DNA of 64,000 bases from Sipunculus nudus (taxonomy: Eukaryota > Annelida > Sipuncula > Golfingiida > Sipunculidae): contig CM049308.1 in the NCBI GenBank assembly GCA_026874595.1, positions 20,871,867-20,935,866 of the forward strand, written 5' to 3'. Shown here piece by piece: positions 12,231-21,639 of this stretch. A program made the translations under genes and the position numbers. Below the pieces are notes generated by a model. It made no database searches and had not been told where the DNA came from. It saw nothing but the letters and a program-made list of their open reading frames with translations. Each line of letters opens with the position of its first letter. Within the stretch, counting starts at the first letter, position 1.

Positions 12231-12604
12231 AATGCACTGGCTCATTGGGAAAGAAATAAAGTGTATAGGAAGTCAATTGCATAATTAATAAATTACATCA
12301 ATATCCAAGGTACTCATTCAGTGCTTTGCGATAAACATTTGATATATATGATTTTTAATAAATTTAAATTTTATATATAATCAAACTAAGTGTATATCTC
12401 AGCTATTTTTATCACCTGGCCGGTGAACACCTGCCAAAAAATTCTATTTGAAAGTTGTATGTGGTAGCCTGGTTTTGGCAATCATTCGCTTTTCACAGGA
12501 TATAAGTAAAACAACTGAAAGTTCTCTATGTTACCATTATAGAAATTCTCTAAAGTCAGCTAGACAGGTATACGTAAATCATTGCCGATGAGCACCTTAT
12601 CAGC

Positions 12605-12835
12605 GTCAGGCGGTTGATCAGCGAAATAGCAGGTGATAGAAAGGTTCCATGCATTATATGTAACACATTAAAAATGTATTCTTATGTTTGTAAATATGAA
12701 ATACTTACAGAACATGTTTCTTTAAATCACACTTAATCACAAAAAAAAGTCGGAGGTTGTTATATTGGGGCTAATTTGCCTGCAATTAATGCTTTGATTG
12801 AAAGATCGCCGATCAGCGCAGCTGATCAGCGAAAG
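12605..12835 (-). repeat. Inner copy of the outer element's right-end sequence
   Basis: This block has the same orientation as the true right end (for example 'gtcggaggttg' at about 12,750 and at 19,905) and is inverted relative to 10,590-10,802. It ends with GATCAGCG palindromes at about 12,808-12,832. The outer element therefore carries an extra diverged end just to the left of the insertion site of the inner element. Confidence 0.7.
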
Positions 12836-13224
12836 TCATTGGCAGGTACATTTGTTGCGGTTCATCACAGGCGCTTGAATCCCTATTTGTAATAAAGTCT
12901 TCATATCCACAGTGTTCTAAAAAATACAACGAAAGAATCAGTTCAAAAGAACCAATAAAAAACGGTCATACCATACTATCTATTATATTATGACTCAAGG
13001 TAGGTAACTCGGCAAAAACACTTTCGACGGTGGCCATTCCAGATAAATTGCCTGATCCTGCACCGAATATTTTTCCTCCCTGTGATTGGTCTAGGGAGAC
13101 TTGCGTTCAGAGGTGTCACGTTTACCAGTTGTTTACATAACAAACCGGTCCACGTGTATCTTCGCGATCAGCTGATCGTTCGTTCCGCTTCGTTTCCTAG
13201 CGGTTGAATCAATTTCTTTGATAT

Positions 13225-13340
13225 TATAAAAGACGAAGAGAGCTGCAAACATCCCTTCAAAGAATACCGGACTTTTGCAAGAAGAAATGTAGATTCATCA
13301 CTGCTGTCAGATGTCTGCCATTGAATAAGGTAGATCGCAG
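13225..13340 (+). promoter_or_regulatory. TATA box and candidate 5' leader of the element's left gene
   Basis: TATAAAA lies at 13,225-13,231. About 110 bases downstream 'gatcgcag|gtaagt' forms a textbook donor at 13,341. The next acceptor-like AG immediately precedes the ATG at 13,392, which would give a 51-base intron. The promoter and the intron are both inferred from motif spacing. Confidence 0.4.
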
Positions 13341-13391
13341 GTAAGTTTTATGAAACTTTATTTTTCGTAACACCATGTGTTGTGATGCAAG

Positions 13392-13501
13392 ATGGAGCTG
13401 AAGCTCAACGATGAGCAGAGGGGGGTGGCTGAAGCCTGTTATTCAGGGCACAGCCTGATTGTCACAGGCCAGTGTGGCACAGGAAAGACTGTTCTGTTAA
13501 G
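13392..13501 (+). CDS. First coding exon of a PIF1-like (SF1) helicase or related P-loop NTPase
   Basis: From ATG 13,392 the frame encodes about 37 residues. It contains LNDEQ (a Q-motif-like start seen in PIF1 helicases), then SLIVTGQCGTGKTVLLR, where GQCGTGKT is a Walker A motif (GxxxxGKT). PIF1 family members have this same spacing between an L-x-x-E-Q block and the P-loop, which is the basis of the call. The frame passes a donor-like AAG|GTCTGT at 13,502 and stops at 13,559, so an exon boundary is likely there. I could not identify later helicase motifs in the element. It begins about 365 bases inside the left end of the 6,955-bp transposon and reads inward. Alternatives are another P-loop ATPase or a relic captured by the element. 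Confidence 0.55.
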
Positions 13502-14433
13502 GTCTGTAAACTTTCCATTTAAATATGTGAGCAATTCCAAAAATATAGCATTATCTTAGGATGGATTATGTGTGGGCTTATGTACAGGGCTTATCAGTAC
13601 CATTTGTATGTTGTAAATGTAAATTAACTTTAAAAGTGATTAAGGCCGAGACAAGGGGCTGAAGTGCTACCATGGCATACATAGTGCCCTTAGCTTGGAA
13701 TGTCCCAGACAGAAAACCTAAGGGCTTGTTATCAAATGACTGCCTGCTCACAAATGGCAGAATGGGCAGTGAAAGAGGAGGCTCTGTTTGCAGAGTTTGA
13801 TTTACAGTGCGATTACCCATGAGTCTGAGAATAAATGATAAAGCATGTGATAAAATAACATGTTGTGTTCGGCTTGATTATTACACACCATGTGAAAGGA
13901 CTATTATGAAGTAAGTTATAAGCATGTCAAGTATTTAAAGAGCTCCATAGTGTTTTCATTCATTGAATGCTTTCATTACATATGTAAAGTACAAGTAGTA
14001 TGAATAATTATGCATAATTTGAATAAATGATGTGAATATACACCTGCAGTGTACAAGTATCCCTTTCTGCAAAGAAAACAATCAGTGGAAATCTTAAGAA
14101 ATTGATAACCTGTGTAAGGTACAAGTATATACATGGAACATTAAATGTGACAATGTTATACCTAATAAGTTTTAATTTAAGAAATATATAAAGGCTTCAC
14201 TGTGGAGGGTTCAGTGCTCCAGACTACTCAGATTACTTAACTGCTCTGTAAACAGTTTCTGGAAGCCATTTTGCCCTGGGCCCTCTGTCCTTCTGTCCAG
14301 CTGGCTGTTAGCAGGGCACAGATCATAACTGTTGGACCTAAAAAACAATACTTAACATCCAGGGAGGTCCTAGGATTGCACAAGAGAAACAACAAAATTT
14401 CACGGTGACAGGAGATTTTTTTTTTTTACATTT

Positions 14434-14664
14434 CATTTTTGTTACCCACTTTCACTCTCCCTCTATCTTTTCTGTATATATATATCACAGGAACTTGAAT
14501 CCCTATTTATAATAACATCTTTATTTTAGATAGGAATTCAAGCACCATTTTTGTTACCCACTTTCACTCTCCCTCTATCTTTTCTGTATATATATATATC
14601 ACAGGAACTTGAATCCCTATTTATAATAACATCTTTATTTTAGATAGGAATTCAAGCACCTGTG
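14434..14664 (+). repeat. 112-114-bp tandem duplication carrying a CACAGG-ended mini-element
   Basis: The unit starting 'catttttgttacccactttc' at 14,434 repeats at 14,546. Each unit ends in a (TA)n run followed by 'cacaggaacttgaatcccta' and an inverted partner 'ataggaattcaagcacc'. The second unit keeps the full end, so 14,600-14,664 is a 65-bp palindromic element with the same roughly 20-base termini as the 6,955-bp transposon that contains it. Confidence 0.85.
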
Positions 14665-14959
14665 GGTAATATCTAAACAGATAATATTTGCCTGGTTTGG
14701 TGCTGGAACATATTGGGGAAATGTGCATTCATTCCCTGGAAAGCATATGCCTGAAATATAGAATAAAAATCATTGCAGCAAATTTTTATATGCTTTTTAG
14801 TAAGGAGACCCAAAAAATAAAATATTGTCAAAACTATACTGATGCCTTTTTACTGTGACTACTGTTAACAGTTAATTAGTGTGGGAAGTGTAATCATCTG
14901 TCGTTCGTATGTTAACCCATACTATTTAAAAAACAGTATCACCAATGTTTATGCCAATG

Positions 14960-15470
14960 ATGGTCACATGAGTCATATTTGAAATTGAGGTCTTGGTGGC
15001 GCCATCTGCATTGACCTTTTCTGTCCTGGGGTTATTGGTCATCAGTACGTTAACCCATGATTGCTCAAGAATAGCGGGAGCTAGCATCCCAAAATTTTAC
15101 GCAAAAGTCAGTCACACATCAAATGTGGGATTAAGTATTTTGTGGCACCACCTGCTTAGCCTTACATTATATTGTGAAAATGCTTGGAAACTTTTGAAAA
15201 TCTTCTCAGAAACATATAGCCAAATTGTTTAATATTTCACAGAAATGATCCCAGAGATAAGCTTTCTTAAGTGTGTTCAAATGGTTTAGGTTAAATGAAT
15301 TTTGGCCAAGTTGCAGGAATTTGAACTTTGTCATTTGGCCAAGTAAACACACTAACATAACAATAACAGAAATGACAGGAGCTACCATCACTAAGTTTAA
15401 TGTAAATGTTGGTCACATGACCCATATTTGGAATTGTGGTTTTTGTGGCACATTGACCTGTTTTTTATGG
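14960..15470. repeat. Two diverged repeat units, about 447-base spacing
   Basis: 'ggtcacatgagtcatatttgaaattg' is matched in diverged form by 'ggtcacatgacccatatttggaattg' near 15,410. Both are followed by 'gtggc' and 'attgacct', and the first also carries 'ggtggcgcca', linking it to the GGCGCCACC family. Open frames at 14,993-15,503 fall in this repeat and have no recognisable domain. Confidence 0.55.
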
Positions 15471-16281
15471 GCAAGAAAAACTCATAATTTTAGCCGCTTT
15501 TAGCTTTAAAAATGTTTTATGTTAAAACCATAATGCTGAATGGTTTTAATTTTTCATGAGAATTATCCTAGGGTGGGGTTCTATCAGTTGTATAAGAATG
15601 GATTGGGTTAATTGATTTTGGTAGAGTCACAGAAAGCTGAAGTTGGTCTTGTGGCCATAAGTAAGCCAATTTCACACTGAGTGCTGCAAAAGATGTTGTT
15701 TAAACATATGTAACACTGGATGAACATTATTCCTAAGTTGCCTTTGTTTGAGTTTACTAAAATTATTTTATATCATTATTGTACCTTTGACAATGAAAGG
15801 ATTTTGAGATACTTTGTTTTACAAAGCTAGTACATTTATTGTGTTAACAAACCAAGCTCTTTTGGTATATAAGCAAAGCTGTACAGGCGACATAAATAAT
15901 TGGTGTCCAACTCCAGCTTACATGTAAGATATATCTGTATTCTGATTTTGTTTTTAATAGGCGTCTGTTATTATTCTAAACATTTGTTAAAAAATCTTAT
16001 GAATATGCAGCTTAAAAAAAGCATTGTAGCCACATTAAGTCCGCAGTATGTATGAACAAATTAGGCAATATGGCAAAGATTCATTCTGGATCTGTTTATA
16101 GCTTTGGCAGACTGCCATCTGTAACATATTATTCAACAGGTCTAGAGTTTACTCAGTACAGCCAGGTACAGGTCAAGAGTTCATTCAGTGCTGTAGTATC
16201 ATCTTTGATGGCCATCTCATAAACAAGACTGGTGTCGCCACCTACATTGATTTTAGCACAGTGTATGTACCTACTTATTTC

Positions 16282-17811
16282 CAGGGTTGGGTTTTAGGCT
16301 GCCCAAAACCTGTTTTCGGCAGGGCAGAGCCTAAAACATGCCTTTAACTGCCTAAAATAGGTTATAACCTGCCTAAAACTGCCTTTAACTGCCTAAAACC
16401 TTATTTACCCTTACCTATGACTTTTAGTTTAACTATGTTTTATTGTTAAACATCTAAATGCATTAAGGAAATATGCTCAACAAATTAAAATTGAGGATCA
16501 CTTTATTCAAACTAAACAAATTAAACCATGACACAAAAAAAAAGCAACAAATGAATTCAACACTACTTCAGGGATTTCCTTATGAAACACAGTTCTCCGA
16601 CTCTCCTACCTCCATTACTGCCAATTTATAAAAGAATGCTCTTACTTTAAGCTTATAACCAGATACTTTTATTGGCTTTTTGATCACAAGGGATTAAATT
16701 TTGTGATAAATGGAAAAGAAGTTTTCCTGGATTTAAAATGTTGTTCCATTTACACTGATGAATTGTTCTTTATACTGTAGCTTCACTAACATAACATGTA
16801 TATTTTGTATGCCTGTAGCTTCAATGGCAAAAAGCACTGGATTGGATTTATAAATTATTACATATCTTTTATGCTAGCCATAAAACTAAAAATATGATAA
16901 TATCCTTTACATTATCTGATAATGAACAAGAATTTCCACTATTTGTTTATTCCCTTAGCTAGGTCATCCCTTGTCAAGTTTTAAGATTTTGTGCACATAC
17001 TTATCTTCTATATAATGATGGATATACTCTGTTAATTGTATGATGAGATTGTGAAAATGGAACCCTCATTAAATACTGTAATTAGTATAAAACTGAAAAT
17101 GTGAAAATATTTTGCAATGAATATGTTGCAAACCACAGAATATTCAAAATTACTCAGGGGCTGTGTTAAACCTGAAGGCCTGAGGGGCACTGACTGCATC
17201 ACTCAGTAAAATGTTTGCTCAAGAACAGTCTTCAGGGCAAGGGCTTTGATTGCATCCTCCTAGTCATGTATGAAAGTTGACATGAACATCTACTAGGACA
17301 CAGCAGTAGGACTTATGACCATTGGGTCTTATGACCCCATCACCCTGATAAATTGTAATTAACTTGTCTAATCAAGTAGTCCTCCCCTCTGATAGTGATA
17401 CCCTGTCTTACAAGGGCAAACTGGAGGCTGTATTACATCATTGAAGGTAGCTGGGCACTCATCAGGAAACCCAAAAGGTCCTGATAATGTCATTACCTTG
17501 GCCAATAAAACTATGTGCCACACAAACATGGTCTCATGTTCAGACACCTATACAGGCTCTTTGAAGACTGCATGGTACCAGCCAACAGGAAATCATGCAT
17601 TACTATACTTGATAGCTTCCAGAAGCCCAGCAAAGCCTTGTGACTGCTTCACCCCAGCCAGTATGGTAGTTTTACAGATCTTTAAGTAAAAAATGTAAAC
17701 AAATATAGGTTTTGGGCACTTTTGGTGCCTAAAACCTGTTTTAGGCGGGGCGGTTTTAACCAGGTTATAACCTATGGTTAAAACCTTCATGCCTAAAACT
17801 TGCCAACCCTG
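16282..17811. mobile_element. hAT-type non-autonomous element, 1,530 bp, 8-bp target duplication
   Basis: The ends are CAGGGTTGG...TTTTAGGC on the left and their inverse GCCTAAAAC...CCAACCCTG on the right. The flanks carry an exact 8-base duplication CTTATTTC (16,274-16,281 and 17,812-17,819). A CAGGG start with an 8-base duplication is diagnostic of the hAT superfamily. The termini are made of repeated (A)GCCTAAAAC/GTTTTAGGC units and 'aggttataacct' palindromes. No hAT transposase was recognised inside. Short frames at 17,441-17,689 and 17,593-17,790 look non-coding. Confidence 0.9.
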
Positions 17812-17984
17812 CTTATTTCTCAGACTGGATTTTATTTATCAGCCTGAAACTGTGCATATCTAATATACAAGAATAGTGGCACCATGCACTTAGAAAATAT
17901 TTTGCTCAGAGTATGTGCCTGCTTATTTCACAGGAGGGATTTGATATATCACCCTGAATTAATGTAAATTAATTCAGTAAATTT

Positions 17985-18545
17985 TAATTCATTATGGTAG
18001 GTTGACATATATATTACATGTTTTGTAAGCAGAACAAATTCTATGTTCCAAGTCAATATAATTAATCTGTTTTTATTTAATTATATTTGTATTTAATGCT
18101 GTGATGAGAATCAGGTTTTGATAGCATGTATTTCATCCCAATTTAGTCAGCCTGAAATCATTAAAATTGTCAGTAAAGATATATTCATTATGGTAGGTTG
18201 ACTAATATACCATGTTTTGTATTGTTGAACAGAATCTATGTTCAAAGTCAATATAATTAATCAGTATTGTTTAATTATATTTGTAATTAATGTTGTGATG
18301 AGGATCGATCAGGTTTTGATAGCATGTATTTCATCCCAATTTTTTCAGCCTGGAACTGTTTGAATCATGCTAGTAAAGTTTAATTCATTATGGTAGTTTA
18401 ACAAGTATATTCCATGTTGTGTATTGTAGAACAGAATCTATGTTCAAAGTCAATATAATTATTCAGTATTGTTTAATTATATTTGTAATTAATGTTGTGA
18501 TGAGGATCAGGTTTTGATTGCATGCGTGTTCCATCCAAGTTTAGT
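17985..18545 (+). repeat. Satellite-like tandem repeat, about 198-base unit, nearly three copies
   Basis: 'cattatggtag' recurs at 17,990, 18,186 and 18,386. Each time it is followed by 'agaacaga.ttctatgttc.aagtcaatataatt' and 'gttgtgatgag.atcaggttttgat' blocks. The copies are about 85-90% alike by eye. It sits inside the 6,955-bp transposon, just right of the hAT insertion. Confidence 0.85.
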
Positions 18546-19430
18546 AGCTGGGTGCTAAATTTTACATTTTATTGTAAATAAACTTCACTAGCACATTTAA
18601 AATAAATAAAACAAGGTGTCATATTAATTTCTCTTAATTATCTCAACTAGAACTAAGTGTTATGGTTTTTATGCATTTGTCCAGACAAATAATTTTATCG
18701 GTTCAATAAAACCTTCACTGGAAAAAAGGAGAAAGTACTAGTACAATACTTATTGCTTTTTTAAACCAGTTTAAATTACACTGATTACTCTTATATATAT
18801 GTTTTAAATAAATATATGTGAACTGTGATTTAAACATTGATTTTTTAGGATATTCTGCCTGTTTACCACTGTAAGCAACATTGGAAGTCTTTCATGATAT
18901 GTGAACCATTTTTTATGTATTCTAATGTAATGTTATCAGTTAGGAACAATATTATTCAAGCACTTGTACAAGTACAATCCTTCCATACGTTATTGAAGAA
19001 TGTGACAGAAAAAATAGCTGTTGGAATAAATAATGGACATGACTACTGTATATAAGGATTTTTCTCATTAGATATTTACCATGACAATATTTCTGTACCA
19101 GCACAAGAGAATTCTTCAGAGAATATTTCGCCTAAATCGACCTTTTTCTTCAAACTGAGTGTGTTCTATCACAGGCGCTTTAAAATATAACAACGGTTTT
19201 TTGCACCATGTGCCTTTGTTTACGTTTTTGTTTTTAGTCAGATAAATGTTTATATTTCAACTTTGTTGATTATTTTAGCAATAAATTCCTCGAATGTTCA
19301 TCTTAACCCTATATGTGATTTAATTATTTTGTTTGTGCTGTTTGTGTTAAATGTAAACATTTATTTGTACAACATTTTCAACCAATCGCAAGATGGGTCA
19401 CGTAAGGTCATACCACTGCGGATCACTTAC

Positions 19431-19489
19431 CTGTCAACCAATGCCGCTTCCACCATCGTTTGGAATGGACGACGTCGAAATTCAGACAT
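19431..19489 (-). CDS. Possible first coding exon of a second, opposing gene in the 6,955-bp element
   Basis: On the minus strand an ATG at 19,489 opens 19 codons beginning MSEFRRRPFQTM and ends at a consensus donor CAG|GTAAGT (intron from 19,430). It starts about 170 bases inside the right inverted repeat and reads inward, mirroring the left gene. No domain is recognisable in so short a peptide. The overlapping plus-strand frame 19,393-19,641 (82 codons, no known domain) is the main alternative reading of the same DNA. Confidence 0.35.
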
Positions 19490-19967
19490 CACTGCAAAAC
19501 GTTATCCTGGTAGCTTGTATTGATGGTTGTAAACAATGGATATTGGATGGATTTGATTCTGTAACTCCCGGAGTATTGAACGGTCATATGGATTACGCAG
19601 AAAAAGAAGATAAAGCGAGTATAAGCCGGTCGAGAACGTAACTTGCCTTATTATCGCTCGAAAGTGTTTTTGCCGAGTTACCTACCTTGAGTCATAATAT
19701 AATAGATAGTATGGTATGACCGTTTTTTTATTGGTTCTTTTGAACTGATTCTTTCGTAGTATTTTTAAGAACACTAAGGATATGAAGACTTTATTACAAA
19801 TAGGGATTCAAGCGCCTGTGGGTTCATGTAGAATTATTCATACAATAAAAAATATATTTAAAAATACGTAATGCTGATAGAAAAGGTGTATTCAATCATG
19901 AAATAGTCGGAGGTTGCTATATGAGGGCTAATTTGTCTGAAATTAATGCTTTAAGTGAAAGGTCGCT

Positions 19968-20047
19968 GATCGCTGATCAGCGCGCTGATCAGCGTTTTAT
20001 ACTGCAGACCGCTGATCAGCGCGCTGATCAGCGAATTATACCCTCCC
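19968..20047 (-). repeat. Right terminal inverted repeat with CGCTGATCAGCG palindromes
   Basis: Mirror of 10,523-10,602. The palindrome occurs as two touching pairs separated by 'ttttatactgcagac', with an extra partial copy 'cgctgatc' at 19,967-19,974. Confidence 0.85.
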
Positions 20048-20056
20048 CCACTGGGG

Positions 20057-21574
20057 GCTTGCGGAGCGCCACCGTGTGTCTGTGTAAGAGACTAGGTGAA
20101 CCGTAGAGAGCAGATCGAAGCGGATGCAGGGGAGGGGGCCCTTTTTTCAGGCGCCGCAACCTTTTTACAACCCCCTTTTCCGGACCTGGGTAAATTGTTT
20201 CGGTTTTGTCATTAGTCCTCCTGGGTTGGACCCCTCCTTTTCCTAAATTCCGGACCAGCTTTTGAAGTGTACGTGCTAAGTGAGACCTAGATTTAGTCAG
20301 CTCAGGGCTAAATATCGTCTAAAACAGGAAGCTGGAAACCTTTGGGTTTAAGGGCTTTATTGAGTGGTCAAAACAGTTTCTCAACGTTTCGTTTTTTGAA
20401 TTCCCCCCCCCCCCCACCCCACACACACACATATCAAAGGAAAGAGGACTACGAAATGGTCTACATCTGTCTGTCCGATTCTACCGTTCCATTCTTTTAC
20501 TAAATATCTCTTACACCTCTGCTGCTTTCTTCACCAGAATCTACAGACCTCAGCACGACTTATTTTAATCTGGACATTTCCAATTTCCTTTATACAAGTC
20601 TGTATATAAGAACATCTCATGTGCAAGGAATTCTTAAAGCTATTTAATGAATAGTGCATTGATTTAATTATTTTCAGACTGAGGTTTTAACAGGATTTAG
20701 AATTTGCTGATAATGAAATTTTCTTATTTCACATGTAATTGAATATCGGGCAAAATCTTGTCCTTTTTATTTCATGTACCACATATCCGGATTTTTAAAA
20801 GATGTTGAGTCATTTCACTGCTATGTTAATTTTACCTGCATATGGTACCCACTCTGGTAGCTTACTCTCTATCAGGTGGAAAGGTATTTTCTTTTTATTT
20901 CTCTGTAAGTCAGAAAATGTAAAAATTACTGCTTTCCTATTAGCGTCAACTGTATCTTACACCAAGTGAATTTAAATGTGTGACTTCGGTTTATTTCTTG
21001 GCTTCTTCTGTAAATACAAATATTACCAGTCAGAACATTAAATGATTTCAGGTGCTGGCATACATGGTGTCAAATCTTGTATCAAGTATCCGTGCGACAA
21101 CAAGAGCAGTCAATATAAAAAATAAGTATAAACATTTCTTGGCCACAACCATGACGGCAGTCTGCTTTGATAACCTGTCCCTCCAGTCTCGTGATCAGGA
21201 TAACTAAATAGCTAATCATACATTTTTTTCATAATCCAGTTTCTATTTTGCAAGTATTTTAAATTTTAAAAGTGGTTCTTGCCAAGATTTGAGGAAATTT
21301 CGGTATCACTGATGCCACAGTTTCTTAGTTATGCATATGGCAGGGGACTATTTGTGCCTCTAAGCCCTCATCTGTTCCCTTCTTTGTCCATATTTGGTAC
21401 CAAGCACTGACTTCTATTTGGCCTTTAAAGCTACAGGCATCCACCTTTGGTATACTACTGCAGTCTACAGTCAGTGGTGTCTGTTCATCTTCAAGGGGGG
21501 GGGGGGGGGGGATGGAGGGTAGTGAAAGTTGGGAGAACTTTTTTATACACACACATATACATATAATGTATAAC
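20057..21574. other. Gene-free stretch between the transposon nest and the zinc-finger gene
   Basis: No exon recognised. It contains a C run with (CA)n at about 20,403-20,430 and a G run at 21,497-21,512. The minus-strand frame 21,325-21,552 spans the G run, shows no domain and lies downstream of the zinc-finger polyadenylation site. Confidence 0.45.
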
Positions 21575-21580
21575 TTTATT
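21575..21580 (-). promoter_or_regulatory. Polyadenylation hexamer of the zinc-finger gene
   Basis: TTTATT on the plus strand reads AATAAA on the minus strand, about 60 bases after the stop codon of the zinc-finger gene. The spacing fits a short 3' UTR. Confidence 0.55.
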
Positions 21581-21639
21581 GTCTGTGTGACACATTTAAA
21601 TATATTACAATTCAGTGTAAGGTTTAAAAAAAGTGTTAT

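Larger units (their letters stand above)
12866..19820. mobile_element. 6,955-bp DNA transposon, CACAGGCGC ends, 7-bp target duplication, helicase-like exon
   Basis: The left end 12,866-13,027 and the right end 19,658-19,820 are inverted copies, about 162-163 bases long, differing at only about four sites plus a one-base indel. They start CACAGGCGCTTGAATCCCTA. The insertion is flanked by GGTTCAT (12,859-12,865 and 19,821-19,827), a 7-base duplication. The near-identity of the ends indicates fairly recent activity. Inside are a TATA box and a P-loop exon near the left end (plus strand), a possible minus-strand first exon near the right end, a small relative with the same termini (14,600-14,664), a hAT insertion and a 198-base satellite. 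hAT and most other common superfamilies do not make 7-base duplications. P-like and Dada elements can, but no matching transposase was recognised. It lies within the outer GGGAGGG element. Confidence 0.85.
10523..20047. mobile_element. Outer DNA transposon with CGCTGATCAGCG-array inverted ends (interrupted)
   Basis: The left end begins GGGAGGGTATAATTCGC at 10,523. The right end (to 20,047) is its reverse complement, and the match runs for about 70 bases through four copies of the 12-base palindrome CGCTGATCAGCG and the block GGTCTGCAGTATAAAAC, then continues imperfectly for about 80 more. Both ends are flanked by CCACTGGGG (10,514-10,522 and 20,048-20,056). The G runs leave the true duplication between 7 and 9 bases. 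Without the inner insert the element is about 2.56 kb. No transposase was recognised, so it looks non-autonomous. An 8-base duplication would suit hAT- or P-like transposases and 9 bases would suit Mutator-like ones. The ends alone do not decide. Confidence 0.85.

Noticed and set aside
19393-19641. 82-codon plus-strand gene at the right end of the large element
   Set aside because: No domain, and it reads out toward the inverted repeat. The opposing strand has a consensus donor in the same DNA. It is noted as an alternative only.
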